From the NCBI RefSeq assembly GCF_010692725.1, contig NZ_JAAFZB010000096.1, forward strand, positions 930,001 to 994,000: 64,000 nt of DNA, given 5' to 3'. Shown here piece by piece: positions 7,885 through 16,854 of this stretch. The stretch is from Flavihumibacter soli. GTDB taxonomy: Bacteria > Bacteroidota > Bacteroidia > Sphingobacteriales > Sphingobacteriaceae. The notes under the pieces were generated by a model that saw nothing but the letters and a program-made list of their open reading frames with translations, ran no database searches and was not told where the DNA came from. The first letter of the stretch is position 1. The number at the start of each line of letters is the position of its first letter. The translations under genes were made by a program, and so were the position numbers.

Positions 7885-8814
7885 TCAGATTTCCAAATTT
7901 TTCAATTTTTCGGACAGGACCTCCGAGATTTTACGATATGAATCGAATGTCCAGCCGGCTACGTGAGGACTCAGGATCACTCGCTCGGTGTGAACAAGAT
8001 CCCTGAACCAGGGCTTTTCGGACAATGCCGGGAACTTTTCGATTTCCAGTACATCGAGTCCCGCTCCCAGGATTCTACCCGAATTAATCCCTTTTAGAAT
8101 AGCCTCCGTATTGACGATCTCTCCCCTTGAAGTATTAAGAAGGAATACAGGCTTTTTAAAATGGAATAAATATTCATCATCCACGAGCTGTCGGGTTTCA
8201 CGGGTTAGCGGGATATGAAAACTAATAACATCGGCTAATTTTACGATCTGCTCCATACTCATCTCTCTAACATAGGCATCACTGTAGCCGGTCTTATATT
8301 TGTCGAACGCTATAACTTCTACATCAAAGCCTGAAAGCTTACGCGCCATTGCACGCCCCGTGTTTCCGTAGCCGATCAATGCAACTGTTTTCCCCATCAG
8401 TTCCCAGCCACGATTTCCTTCACGATCCCACTTACCATTCCGGATCTCGATGTCTCCTTTTCGAAGGTTTACCATCAGTGAGAGAAGCATTGCAATTGCA
8501 TGTTCAGCCACCGCGTCGCGGTTACCTTCAGGAGCATTGATACACGCAATGTCCTTCGATTTAGCGTATTCCTCATCAACATTATCCATGCCTGCTCCGG
8601 CCCTCGCAATAAATCTGAGTTTGGCTCCGGCATCAATCACTTCGCGGTCGACCAGAAATTTAGTTCGGATAGCTAAACCTTCATAATCTGCAATAATCGA
8701 AAGCGCTTCCTCCCGTGAAATGTCGGGCCGGTCGTCACAATGATAACCTAGCTTTGCGGCTTCCTCTTTAAATTTGTGGTGGAGATCATCGACGATCAGG
8801 ATCCTGGGATACAT
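7885..8814 (-). CDS. D-2-hydroxyacid dehydrogenase (3-phosphoglycerate dehydrogenase-like)
   Basis: A 309-residue NAD-dependent dehydrogenase. The dinucleotide motif GYGNTG (148-153) and the catalytic triad R230 (TSRGE), E257/E259 and H284 (SPHVAGW) are visible. It is a short form without the regulatory ACT domain of full SerA. The likely reaction is oxidation or reduction of a 2-hydroxyacid such as 3-phosphoglycerate. No serB or serC lies nearby, so substrate assignment is tentative. Its stop-proximal end faces greA, and rsmA ends 6 bp upstream of its start, which suggests an rsmA-led transcript. Confidence 0.85.
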   Translation of the reverse strand: MYPRILIVDDLHHKFKEEAAKLGYHCDDRPDISREEALSIIADYEGLAIRTKFLVDREVIDAGAKLRFIARAGAGMDNVDEEYAKSKDIACINAPEGNRDAVAEHAIAMLLSLMVNLRKGDIEIRNGKWDREGNRGWELMGKTVALIGYGNTGRAMARKLSGFDVEVIAFDKYKTGYSDAYVREMSMEQIVKLADVISFHIPLTRETRQLVDDEYLFHFKKPVFLLNTSRGEIVNTEAILKGINSGRILGAGLDVLEIEKFPALSEKPWFRDLVHTERVILSPHVAGWTFDSYRKISEVLSEKLKNLEI

Positions 8815-8820
8815 ATATGA

Positions 8821-9609
8821 TTAAACTTCGCTACGGGAATTTGCTATCAGGTTGGTTAGGCGAATAAAGTCAGCGACACTCAGGCGTTCGGCACGCAAGT
8901 CGAATACCGGGTCATCACCCATTTGATCCTTATTGACAAGGGATGCCAAAGCATTTCTCAGCGTTTTGCGGCGCTGGTTAAAGCCAGCCTTTACAACCTG
9001 CCAGAATAACTTTTCATCACAGTCCAGTTGACCAACATTATTTCTTGTCAGGCGGATTACTGCGGAAAGCACTTTTGGAGGGGGATTAAATACACCGGCC
9101 TTCACCGTGAACAAGTATTCTACCTTATAATATGCCTGCAAAAAGACACTAAGTATACCGTACTCTTTGCTGCCGGGTTTTTCGGCACAACGCTGCGCCA
9201 CCTCCTTCTGAAACATGCCAACCACTTCAACCACCTGGTCACGATTATCCAATATTTTAAATAAGATTTGTGAAGATATATTGTAAGGGAAGTTGCCAAT
9301 GATCCCGAACTTACCCGGGAATACATCGCGAAAATTTAACTGCAGAAAATCACCGTTGATCAGCTTATCACCCAGCTGCGGATATTTCTTCTGCAGGAAG
9401 TTGAATGATTCGGTATCAATATCGATCAGGTAGGTTTGATAATCTTTTTGCTGAAGCAGGATATCTGACAGGATACCCATCCCCGGTCCCACCTCGAGCA
9501 CCTGGCCATAATCACCTGCTCCCTGCAGGCTATTCACAATTTTCTCAGCGATATTTTTATCGGTGAGAAAGTGCTGACCAAGATGCTTCTTCGCTTTAAC
9601 TAAACTCAT
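8821..9609 (-). CDS. rsmA: 16S rRNA (adenine1518-N6/adenine1519-N6)-dimethyltransferase
   Basis: A 262-residue KsgA/RsmA. The SAM-binding motif LEVGPGMGIL (about 39-48) and the target-adenine motif NFPYNISSQIL (about 105-115) are complete, and the C-terminal small helical domain is present. It dimethylates two adjacent adenines in the 3' hairpin of 16S rRNA late in 30S assembly. It is divergent from pdxA, its common neighbour in many bacteria (the ksgA-pdxA pairing). A TTAATTTG box close to the ATG may be its -7 element. Confidence 0.97.
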   Translation of the reverse strand: MSLVKAKKHLGQHFLTDKNIAEKIVNSLQGAGDYGQVLEVGPGMGILSDILLQQKDYQTYLIDIDTESFNFLQKKYPQLGDKLINGDFLQLNFRDVFPGKFGIIGNFPYNISSQILFKILDNRDQVVEVVGMFQKEVAQRCAEKPGSKEYGILSVFLQAYYKVEYLFTVKAGVFNPPPKVLSAVIRLTRNNVGQLDCDEKLFWQVVKAGFNQRRKTLRNALASLVNKDQMGDDPVFDLRAERLSVADFIRLTNLIANSRSEV

Positions 9610-9751
9610 TTCATGGGATTTAATGCAAATTAAGGCAAAAAACGTGGGAGAATTGCCATATTTGATGCGTTCCCGGTCAATCCGGGCTTCAGAAATAAAT
9701 TAAAGTCTTTATTTTGCAAGGTCTTCCCAAAGTATATTAGGCAGCATATAT

Positions 9752-10807
9752 ATGAACGATAAAATTAAAGTCGGAATTTCTATTGGTGATGTGAACGGAA
9801 TCGGTTTGGAAGTGGTCATTAAAACCTTAATGGACTCCCGTATTCTGGACTATTGCACTCCGATAGTTTACGGCCATACCAAGGTGGCCTCTTTCCATCG
9901 GAAGACATTAGCGATCAACGACTTCAGCTTTAACGTGATCAGTACACCGTCACAGGCCCATGAAAAAAGGCCAAACATGATTAATTGCTGGGAAGAGGAC
10001 GTAAAAATAGAGCTGGGTCAGATCACAGAAACAGGTGGAAAATATGCTTTTCTTTCTCTTGAGCGTGCGATGGAAGATCTGCTGGCAGGAAATATCGATG
10101 CACTTGTCACTGCCCCAATTAATAAGCATAACATTCAAAATGAAGATTTTCAGTTTGCAGGACACACGGAGTATATACAGGCAAAAACCAGTTCGCCTGA
10201 CTCTTTAATGTTCCTGGTAAGCGATGAACTGCGCGTCGGTGTGGTTACCGGGCACATCCCGGTATCCGAAGTTCCGCAGAAAGTAACTGTTGAAAAGATC
10301 CTTAGTAAACTTAGCCTTATGAACCAGAGCCTTAAAAAGGATTTCTGGATCCAAAAGCCGAAGATCGCGGTGTTGGGTTTAAACCCGCACGCAGGGGATA
10401 ACGGGCTGATAGGGAATGAAGAGATTGAAACTATAATTCCTGCTATTGAGCAGGCTAATAACCAGGGTATATTTACCTTCGGCCCGTATTCATCAGATGG
10501 CTTTTTCGCGAACAATACTTACCTGCAGTTTGACGCCGTATTGGCAATGTACCATGACCAGGGACTAATTCCGTTTAAGCAGATCAGCTTTCATAACGGT
10601 GTGAACTTTACCGCCGGCCTGCCGGTGGTCAGAACTTCGCCAGACCATGGCACCGGTTATGATATTGCCGGGAAGAATCTGGCATCCGAACAATCGTTCA
10701 GAGAAGCGCTATTTGCAGCAGTTAATATCGTTGAACGTCGTCGGGAAAGTGCGGAACTGACAGCAAACCCGTTAAAAATTAGCCGCTTGTCAAAAGACAG
10801 GGATTAA
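9752..10807 (+). CDS. pdxA: 4-hydroxythreonine-4-phosphate dehydrogenase
   Basis: A 351-residue PdxA, which oxidises 4-phosphohydroxy-L-threonine with NAD(P) in the deoxyxylulose-5-phosphate-dependent vitamin B6 pathway. Metal-ligand histidines H168 (TGHIP), H213 (NPHAGDNG) and H268 (MYHDQG) are in place, as is the substrate loop GHTEY. The pathway's other input comes from Dxs, which is also in this window. A TTATTTTG box about 35 bp upstream may be the -7 element. The ATG follows in a short AT-rich leader. Confidence 0.96.
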   Translation: MNDKIKVGISIGDVNGIGLEVVIKTLMDSRILDYCTPIVYGHTKVASFHRKTLAINDFSFNVISTPSQAHEKRPNMINCWEEDVKIELGQITETGGKYAFLSLERAMEDLLAGNIDALVTAPINKHNIQNEDFQFAGHTEYIQAKTSSPDSLMFLVSDELRVGVVTGHIPVSEVPQKVTVEKILSKLSLMNQSLKKDFWIQKPKIAVLGLNPHAGDNGLIGNEEIETIIPAIEQANNQGIFTFGPYSSDGFFANNTYLQFDAVLAMYHDQGLIPFKQISFHNGVNFTAGLPVVRTSPDHGTGYDIAGKNLASEQSFREALFAAVNIVERRRESAELTANPLKISRLSKDRD

Positions 10808-10869
10808 CCAGCATCTTTCTCCGGTAATTTAGGTGTTTTAAAATCCCTGATAACAGCACCCGTAGTGAT

Positions 10870-10887
10870 TTCAGGTAGATTCCTGAA
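10870..10887. promoter_or_regulatory. 18-bp palindrome upstream of yceD
   Basis: TTCAGG and CCTGAA form a perfect 6-bp inverted repeat with a 6-bp spacer, about 65 bp upstream of the yceD -7 element. No T-tract follows, so an operator fits better than a terminator. It could also be chance. Confidence 0.25.
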
Positions 10888-10950
10888 GGACCAATTACAT
10901 AAGGCAGAGTCCAATTTACAAAAAAGCATTTTCAACTAAATAATTTTTCC

Positions 10951-10958
10951 TAAATTTG
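10951..10958 (+). promoter_or_regulatory. Promoter -7 element for the yceD-rpmF lipid block
   Basis: TAAATTTG matches TAnnTTTG exactly and lies 19 bp before the TTG start of yceD. A TTTT stretch about 18 bp upstream may stand in for the -33 TTTG. It would drive yceD-rpmF and perhaps the lipid genes after them. Confidence 0.55.
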
Positions 10959-10977
10959 CAGGCTTAATTGGAGTGCT

Positions 10978-11514
10978 TTGAAATCGCTACAGGAATATAG
11001 AATCCCATTTAAAGGTCTTAAGCTCGAAAAACACAATTTCAGATTTGAAGTTGATGAGGCCTTTTTTAGTGAATTCGAATATTCGTTAGTGAAATCAGGC
11101 AAACTGATTGTTGATCTTGAGCTGGACAAGCAGGAAACTATGCTAATCCTGCGATTTACAATCAACGGTGAAATTTACATGAACTGTGATGTTTGTCTGT
11201 CCAACTATCCGGCTGCTGTTAGTATTGAAGAACGGCAGATCGTTAAGTTTACAGGCGATGAAGACCTGGAGGATGATACGGAAGAGATCATCATGTTAAG
11301 CCGTAATGAATTTGAAATAGATGTTTCAGGGCTCATCTACGAATTTATCAATCTGGCGGTGCCATATATCAGCCGTTGCGGTGATGAGGGAAATACCGAA
11401 TGGTGTGATAAAGATATGATCCGGAAGCTAGATGAACTTTCGGGCGTTAATCAAAATGAAGATAATAATACCGACGACCCACGCTGGGAAGCGTTAAAGA
11501 ACATAAAAAAGTAA
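10978..11514 (+). CDS. yceD: DUF177 (YceD) family protein
   Basis: A 178-residue YceD/DUF177 protein. The conserved core contains the CDVCLSNYP motif (about 72-80), and an acidic stretch follows (EDLEDDTEEI). The family is almost always encoded directly before rpmF, as here, and has been linked to 23S rRNA or large-subunit maturation. The start appears to be TTG at 10978; an in-frame ATG is not available nearby. The two cysteines in the CxxC look metal-capable, although this is not proven. The 20-bp gap to rpmF implies co-transcription. Confidence 0.88.
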   Translation: MKSLQEYRIPFKGLKLEKHNFRFEVDEAFFSEFEYSLVKSGKLIVDLELDKQETMLILRFTINGEIYMNCDVCLSNYPAAVSIEERQIVKFTGDEDLEDDTEEIIMLSRNEFEIDVSGLIYEFINLAVPYISRCGDEGNTEWCDKDMIRKLDELSGVNQNEDNNTDDPRWEALKNIKK

Positions 11515-11534
11515 ATAATTAACATCAACACAAA

Positions 11535-11726
11535 ATGGCACATCCAAAACGGAAAATATCTAAGTCCAGAAGAGACAAAAGAAGAACGCATTACAAAGCG
11601 GTGGCACCTGGCTTAACTACCTGCCAAACTACCGGAGCCATACATTTACCTCACCGTGCTTATAACGTGGATGGTAACTTGTATTACAATGGCAAGCTGG
11701 TTATTGAGAATACCTCAATTGCATAA
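11535..11726 (+). CDS. rpmF: 50S ribosomal protein L32
   Basis: A 63-residue L32 beginning with the classic [19 protein letters not shown]. It is a structural protein of the large subunit. Many L32 proteins carry two CxxC zinc knuckles. Here only one cysteine (TTCQTTG) remains, and the second pair is replaced by HRAYNVDG, so this is a zinc-free form. It sits in the usual yceD-rpmF-plsX-fabH order that links ribosome and lipid synthesis. Confidence 0.95.
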   Translation: MAHPKRKISKSRRDKRRTHYKAVAPGLTTCQTTGAIHLPHRAYNVDGNLYYNGKLVIENTSIA

Positions 11727-11928
11727 GTTACTTTCTTACATGAATCGATCCGGTTCCAAACACGGCATCCAAACTGGTGTTAAGTGTTTCAATGCCAGCA
11801 ATATTCCGGCAAAGGATTTCTTCATTACAATAGATTAAGCTTATGATGGAGTTATCATGGTTTTCACACCCTGTAAGCAGAGTAGCTGGCCATGAGCATT
11901 CTATCTCAATTAACATTAAAATAACCGG

Positions 11929-12870
11929 ATGAAAATCGGCTTAGATATAATGGGCGGAGATTATGCTCCCAAAGCAACAGTTTTGGGAGCAATCGCAGCC
12001 CTAAAAGCCTTAACAGCAAACCAAAAGCTGGTTCTTTTTGGAGATAAAGATCAAATCTTACCTCTCTTATCAGAGCAGGGGATCTCTCCTGATTGCTTTG
12101 AATACGTTCATACAACCGAAGAGATCGGGATGGGTGAACACGCGACGAAAGCAGTCTTTCAAAAACCCAATTCCAGTATCAGTTTAGGATTCAAGTATTT
12201 AAAGGAAGGCAAAATAGATTCGTTTGCTTCTGCTGGAAATACGGGGGCAATGCTTGTTGGAGCGATGTTCAGTGTTAAAACCATTCCAGGAGTTATACGA
12301 CCCGCTATCGCCACCAATGTCCCGAAGCTTAAAAGTGGCTTTGGAATTATGCTTGATGTAGGTGCTAATGCCGACTGCAAACCGGATGTATTACTTCAGT
12401 TTGGTGTCTTAGGCAGTCTTTACGCCGAGCACATTTACAAAATGACAAATCCCAAGGTCGGACTCATGAACCTTGGAGAAGAAGAAGAAAAAGGGAATAT
12501 GCTTACCCAGGCTACCTTTCCCTTAATGAAAGACACCAACCTTTTTAATTTTATCGGAAATATTGAAGGCCGTGATCTCTTTAATGACAAAGCTGATGTT
12601 ATTGTTTGCGATGGATTTACCGGCAACGTGACTTTGAAACTTGCTGAGACATTTTACATTCTTACATTAAAAAAGGGGTTTAAGGACGAGTTCTTCGATC
12701 GCTTCAACTATGAGCAATACGGTGGCAGCCCCATCTTAGGAGTGAATGCGCCGGTAATCATTGGCCATGGAATATCAAGTCCTGAAGCGATAAAAAACAT
12801 GATCTTACTTTCCCAGACAGTTATAGAGGCCAACCTGATTGATAAGATCAGGGAAGCGTTTAATAAATAA
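11929..12870 (+). CDS. plsX: Phosphate acyltransferase PlsX
   Basis: A 313-residue PlsX. It makes acyl-phosphate from acyl-ACP, the first step of the PlsX/PlsY route to lysophosphatidate. The family signatures are the N-terminal IGLDIMGGDYAP, SAGNTGAMLVGA (about 99-110) and DVGANADCK. It acts at the inner face of the membrane. A 202-bp gap after rpmF with no strong terminator leaves open whether it is read from the yceD promoter or its own. Confidence 0.96.
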   Translation: MKIGLDIMGGDYAPKATVLGAIAALKALTANQKLVLFGDKDQILPLLSEQGISPDCFEYVHTTEEIGMGEHATKAVFQKPNSSISLGFKYLKEGKIDSFASAGNTGAMLVGAMFSVKTIPGVIRPAIATNVPKLKSGFGIMLDVGANADCKPDVLLQFGVLGSLYAEHIYKMTNPKVGLMNLGEEEEKGNMLTQATFPLMKDTNLFNFIGNIEGRDLFNDKADVIVCDGFTGNVTLKLAETFYILTLKKGFKDEFFDRFNYEQYGGSPILGVNAPVIIGHGISSPEAIKNMILLSQTVIEANLIDKIREAFNK

Positions 12871-12887
12871 TCTAAATCCATTTCCTC

Positions 12888-13874
12888 ATGCAAAAAATTC
12901 ATGCTGCAATTACCGCGGTTAACGGGTATGTACCCGAATATATTTTAACCAATAAAGAGTTGGAAGGAATGGTTGACACGAATGATGAGTGGATAACCTC
13001 CCGCACGGGTATAAAGGAACGCCGCATCTTGAAAGGTCATTTTGGAACTTCGGAAATGGCAGTTCATGCCGTCAACGGCCTTCTTAAGAAAAGAGGGATC
13101 AGCGCTGATGAGATTGACCTGATCATCTTTTGCACCACTACACCGGATATGGCGTTTCCTGCTTCAGCAAATATCCTGGCCGACAAGATCGGTGCTATCA
13201 ATGCCTGGGGTTATGACCTTAACGCTGCCTGCTCAGGCTTTGTATTCGGACTAACTACCGGCTCACAGTTTATTGAATCAGGCAAACACCAGAAGGTCCT
13301 GGTTGTTGGCGGAGATAAAATGTCTTCCATTATTAACTATAAAGACCGTTCCAGCTGTATCATATTCGGCGACGGATGCGGTGCTGTTTTACTTGAGCCA
13401 AACACCGAAGGATACGGCGTTATTGATTCCATCCTTCGAAGCGACGGGTCCGGGGGACAATACCTGAAACAAAATGCAGGTGGTTCATTAAATCCTGCAA
13501 GTCATGAAACAATTGACAACGACGACCATTATTTATATCAGGAAGGACAAGCTGTCTTCAAGTTTGCTGTAACCAACATGGCTGATGTGGCTGCGGAGGT
13601 TATGGAGCGTAATAACCTTAGTTCGGAAGACGTTGACTGGCTTGTGCCACACCAGGCAAATAAACGAATTATTGATGCCACCACTAACCGTACCGGCCTG
13701 AGCTCGGATAAGGTAATGGTGAACATTGAAAAATACGGGAATACGACAAACGGGACGATTCCGCTGTGCTTATGGGAATGGGAAGGCAAGGTTAAAAAGG
13801 GAGATAACTTAATCCTTGCCGCTTTCGGAGGCGGTTTCACCTGGGGATCGGTGTATCTCAAGTGGGCTTATTAA
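12888..13874 (+). CDS. fabH: Beta-ketoacyl-ACP synthase III
   Basis: A 328-residue FabH that condenses acetyl-CoA, or a branched primer, with malonyl-ACP to start fatty-acid chains. The Cys-His-Asn catalytic triad is C115 (NAACSGF), H255 (PHQANKR) and N285 (YGNTTNG). The TRTGIKERR motif near residues 39-47 is the expected CoA-contact region. It follows plsX by 17 bp, giving a plsX-fabH pair as in many bacteria. Primer preference cannot be read from sequence. Confidence 0.96.
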   Translation: MQKIHAAITAVNGYVPEYILTNKELEGMVDTNDEWITSRTGIKERRILKGHFGTSEMAVHAVNGLLKKRGISADEIDLIIFCTTTPDMAFPASANILADKIGAINAWGYDLNAACSGFVFGLTTGSQFIESGKHQKVLVVGGDKMSSIINYKDRSSCIIFGDGCGAVLLEPNTEGYGVIDSILRSDGSGGQYLKQNAGGSLNPASHETIDNDDHYLYQEGQAVFKFAVTNMADVAAEVMERNNLSSEDVDWLVPHQANKRIIDATTNRTGLSSDKVMVNIEKYGNTTNGTIPLCLWEWEGKVKKGDNLILAAFGGGFTWGSVYLKWAY

Positions 13875-13944
13875 AAAAGTCCTTACTTTATTTTTTTGTT
13901 ATAATTTTAGCTCATATTTATTTCTATAAACTAAACCCCAAAAA

Positions 13945-14427
13945 ATGGATATTAAACAAATTCAGGAACTCATTAAATTTGTCAGCAGGTCTGGCGTAAA
14001 TGAAGTTTCAATTGAACAGAAAGAGTTTAAAATTACCATCAAAACCAACCAGGCACCTACCTATGTAACGGCGAGCCTTCCACCGGCGCAAGCACCTTTG
14101 CCAGTGCCACAAGCTGCTGTAGCTGCCGCTCCGGTTGCAGAAGGCAAACCTGCAGCTGCAGAACCTGCCATCGATGATTCATCCAGATATATCACTATAA
14201 AATCGCCAATGATCGGTACCTTTTATCGTTCGGCAAGCCCTGACAAACCATCGTTTGTCAATGTTGGCGACGAGGTAAAAACGGGCCAGGTGGTTTGTAT
14301 TATCGAAGCGATGAAACTCTTTAACGAAATTGAATCTGAGGTTTCCGGAAAGATTGTGAAGATCCTTGTAGATAATTCAAGTCCGGTTGAGTACGATCAG
14401 CCATTGTTTTTAGTAGAACCAATGTAA
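13945..14427 (+). CDS. accB: Acetyl-CoA carboxylase biotin carboxyl carrier protein
   Basis: A 160-residue BCCP. The N-terminal segment (1-40) is followed by an Ala/Pro-rich flexible linker (about 42-75) and the biotinyl domain, with biotin attachment at K124 in IIEAMKLF. It carries CO2 from biotin carboxylase to the carboxyltransferase. accC lies directly downstream across a palindromic spacer. accA and accD are not in the window. Confidence 0.97.
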   Translation: MDIKQIQELIKFVSRSGVNEVSIEQKEFKITIKTNQAPTYVTASLPPAQAPLPVPQAAVAAAPVAEGKPAAAEPAIDDSSRYITIKSPMIGTFYRSASPDKPSFVNVGDEVKTGQVVCIIEAMKLFNEIESEVSGKIVKILVDNSSPVEYDQPLFLVEPM

Positions 14428-14500
14428 TTTGTTAGTTCGCTAATTTGACAATTAGTTCCTGATTCCTAACAAATTAACAAATTGTCTCATTGACAAATCG
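14426..14500. repeat. Nested palindromes between accB and accC
   Basis: A perfect 10-bp inverted repeat (AATTTGTTAG at 14426-14435, CTAACAAATT at 14466-14475) encloses a second perfect hairpin, CTAATT-tgac-AATTAG at 14440-14455. A third pair of words, ATTGTC and GACAAT-like, follows at about 14480-14497. The outer repeat begins inside the accB stop codon. It lacks a T-tract. Confidence 0.65.
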
Positions 14501-14506
14501 AAATCT

Positions 14507-15847
14507 ATGTTCAAAAAAATACTTATTGCAAATCGCGGAGAGATAGCCCTTCGAATTATCCGCACCTGTAAAGAAATGGGTGTGAAGACAGTGGCTGTTT
14601 ATTCGACCGCAGATCGCGATAGCCTTCATGTTCGTTTTGCTGATGAAGCCGTTTGCATCGGACCACCAGCGAGCAAAGACTCTTATCTTAATATACCTAA
14701 CATTATTTCCGCAGCAGAGTTAACTAATGCGGATGCTATTCACCCCGGATACGGTTTCTTATCCGAAAACTCCAAGTTTTCGGCGATTTGCCATGAATAT
14801 GGCATTAAATTCATTGGTGCCACCGCCGAGCAGATCAATGGCATGGGCGATAAGGCTTCAGCCAAGGAAACAATGAAAAAGGCTGGTGTACCAACTATTC
14901 CGGGTTCAGAGGGTTTGTTAACCGACGTAAAAAGCGGGATCAAGATAGCTAATGAAGTTGGTTACCCGGTTATACTTAAGGCAACAGCAGGGGGCGGCGG
15001 TCGTGGTATGCGTATCGTCTGGAAGGACGAGGAGTTTGAAGCTGCCTGGGATTCAGCCCGCCAGGAATCAGGCGCTGCATTTGGCAACGACGGTCTGTAT
15101 CTTGAAAAATTTGTTGAAGATCCGCGGCACATAGAGATACAGGTGATCGGGGATCAGTATGGCAAGGTATGTCACCTTTCTGAACGCGATTGCTCTATTC
15201 AACGCCGTCATCAGAAACTTACTGAAGAAGCCCCTTCCCCGTTCATGACTTCTGAACTCCGCGAGAAAATGGGAATTGCCGCTATTAAAGGAGCTCAGGC
15301 TGTCAATTACGAAGGAGCCGGAACGGTTGAATTTCTTGTTGACAAACACCGGAACTTCTATTTCATGGAGATGAATACCCGTATTCAGGTAGAGCATCCG
15401 GTTACAGAAGAGGTGATTAACTTTGACCTGATCAAGGAACAGATCAAGGTAGCTGCAGGCATTCCAATCTCCGGTAAAAATTATGAACCAACAATGCACG
15501 CAATTGAATGTCGCATCAATGCCGAAGATCCGTTTAATAATTTCAGACCTTCACCAGGAAAAATAACTCATTTTCATTCGCCGGGCGGTCACGGTGTCAG
15601 GGTAGATACACATGTTTATGCAGGTTACCAGATTCCGCCAAACTACGATTCGATGATAGCAAAGCTGATCTGCGTGGCTCAGACACGCGAAGAAGCGATC
15701 TGCACGATGGAAAGAGCACTAAGTGAATTTGTGATCGAAGGGGTGAAAACCACAATCCCTTTTCATTTGAGATTAATGAAAGATGCTAATTTCAGGGCTG
15801 GTAATTTCACGACCAAGTTCATGGAAACTTTTGATCTAACTGAATAG
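14507..15847 (+). CDS. accC: Acetyl-CoA carboxylase, biotin carboxylase subunit
   Basis: A 446-residue biotin carboxylase, full length. Domains run in order: carboxylase N-domain (1-115) starting [20 protein letters not shown]-grasp (115-325) with the glycine-rich loop AGGGGRGMR, and C-domain (335-445). The catalytic [14 protein letters not shown] segment is intact. It carboxylates the biotin of AccB using ATP and bicarbonate in the first step of malonyl-CoA synthesis. A hairpin follows the stop. Confidence 0.97.
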   Translation: MFKKILIANRGEIALRIIRTCKEMGVKTVAVYSTADRDSLHVRFADEAVCIGPPASKDSYLNIPNIISAAELTNADAIHPGYGFLSENSKFSAICHEYGIKFIGATAEQINGMGDKASAKETMKKAGVPTIPGSEGLLTDVKSGIKIANEVGYPVILKATAGGGGRGMRIVWKDEEFEAAWDSARQESGAAFGNDGLYLEKFVEDPRHIEIQVIGDQYGKVCHLSERDCSIQRRHQKLTEEAPSPFMTSELREKMGIAAIKGAQAVNYEGAGTVEFLVDKHRNFYFMEMNTRIQVEHPVTEEVINFDLIKEQIKVAAGIPISGKNYEPTMHAIECRINAEDPFNNFRPSPGKITHFHSPGGHGVRVDTHVYAGYQIPPNYDSMIAKLICVAQTREEAICTMERALSEFVIEGVKTTIPFHLRLMKDANFRAGNFTTKFMETFDLTE

Positions 15848-15875
15848 GCACCATCCAATAACAAAATATATCCGT

Positions 15876-15908
15876 AAATACCATTCTATAATAAAGGATG
15901 GTATTTTT
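15876..15908 (+). terminator. Terminator after accC, overlapping a tatC -7-like box
   Basis: A perfect 9-bp stem, AAATACCAT (15876-15884) with ATGGTATTT (15898-15906), runs into a T5 tract. The right arm contains TATTTTTG (15902-15909), an exact TAnnTTTG promoter word 11 bp before the tatC ATG. Confidence 0.6.
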
Positions 15909-15919
15909 GTTTAATTAAT

Positions 15920-16795
15920 ATGAGCGAGACTGAAAGTTCACTGATAAAGGCTGTAAAAGAGAAAGGAAAGAACCTGGAAGCCGAAATGTCGTTTTTTGAT
16001 CATCTGGACGTGCTGCGCAAGCACCTGATCCGATCATCGCTGGCAATCCTGGTTTTCACGGTCCTTGCTTTTGTATTTTATGATTTCATATTTGATAAGA
16101 TCATAATGGGGCCGAAAAGCCCACAATTCTGGACTTACCGGATCATGTGTTCGCTGGCTGAACGTTTCAACCTTGGCCCTGACTTCTGTATCACAGAAAT
16201 CCCGTTTAACATCATTAATACAGAAATGGCCGGGCAATTCACCCTCCAGATGAATTCCTCCCTGATGATCGGTATTGTGCTGGGTTTTCCCTACCTGCTG
16301 TTTGAGATCTGGCGTTTTGTTAAACCGGCACTGCATGATAAGGAAAGAAAATCGGCAAGCGGATTTACTTTTTATGCAACCTTGTTATTTTTAATAGGAA
16401 TACTCTTTGGGTACTATATCATTGCTCCTCTTTCTATCAGCTTTTTAGCACAATATTCTGTGAGCGATGTTATCAATAATCAGATTACGATCGATTCTTA
16501 CCTTTCAACTGTAGCTACGCTGACGATAGGGTCAGGCATCATATTCGAACTGCCGATCATTATATTCATCTTATCGAAACTGGGGGTGATGACTCCCAAA
16601 TTTATGCGCTCGTCCAGAAGGTATGCCACTGTTATTATTCTGATCATTGCCGCGATAGTAACACCAACACCTGACCTGCTTACCATGCTTACAGTTAGCT
16701 TCCCGCTGTTTCTTCTGTACGAGGTAAGTATTTATATCTCTGCCCGGGTTGAGCAGAGAAAATTGAAAGCGGAGGCAGAGTTCTACAACTCATAG
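15920..16795 (+). CDS. tatC: Twin-arginine translocase subunit TatC
   Basis: A 291-residue TatC with six TM helices. The N-terminal cytoplasmic FFDHLDVLRKHLIRS matches the conserved signal-peptide recognition site, and the first periplasmic loop is long. The second signature, FEIWRFVKPALHDKERK, is present. TatC binds twin-arginine signal peptides and recruits TatA. Here the tatA paralogues lie about 23 kb away rather than adjacent. The N-terminal extension (about 20 residues, charged) is longer than in E. coli. Confidence 0.96.
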   Translation: MSETESSLIKAVKEKGKNLEAEMSFFDHLDVLRKHLIRSSLAILVFTVLAFVFYDFIFDKIIMGPKSPQFWTYRIMCSLAERFNLGPDFCITEIPFNIINTEMAGQFTLQMNSSLMIGIVLGFPYLLFEIWRFVKPALHDKERKSASGFTFYATLLFLIGILFGYYIIAPLSISFLAQYSVSDVINNQITIDSYLSTVATLTIGSGIIFELPIIIFILSKLGVMTPKFMRSSRRYATVIILIIAAIVTPTPDLLTMLTVSFPLFLLYEVSIYISARVEQRKLKAEAEFYNS

Positions 16796-16841
16796 AGGTA
16801 TATCTATAAAATAGTTACGTTTAACTTGCATTATTAAATCT

Positions 16842-16849
16842 TACTTTTA
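16842..16849 (+). promoter_or_regulatory. Possible -7 element close to the rpiB start
   Basis: TACTTTTA differs from TAnnTTTG at the last base and ends 5 bp before the rpiB ATG. A TTTA lies 18 bp upstream. If used, the transcript would be nearly leaderless. Confidence 0.3.
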
Positions 16850-16854
16850 CAATA

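Noticed and set aside
9672-9686. CCCGG/CCGGG short inverted repeat upstream of pdxA
   Set aside because: Only 5-bp arms and no other support; expected by chance in a window this size.
11728-11916. 62-codon minus-strand frame between rpmF and plsX
   Set aside because: No supporting signals and it interrupts a conserved plus-strand gene order.
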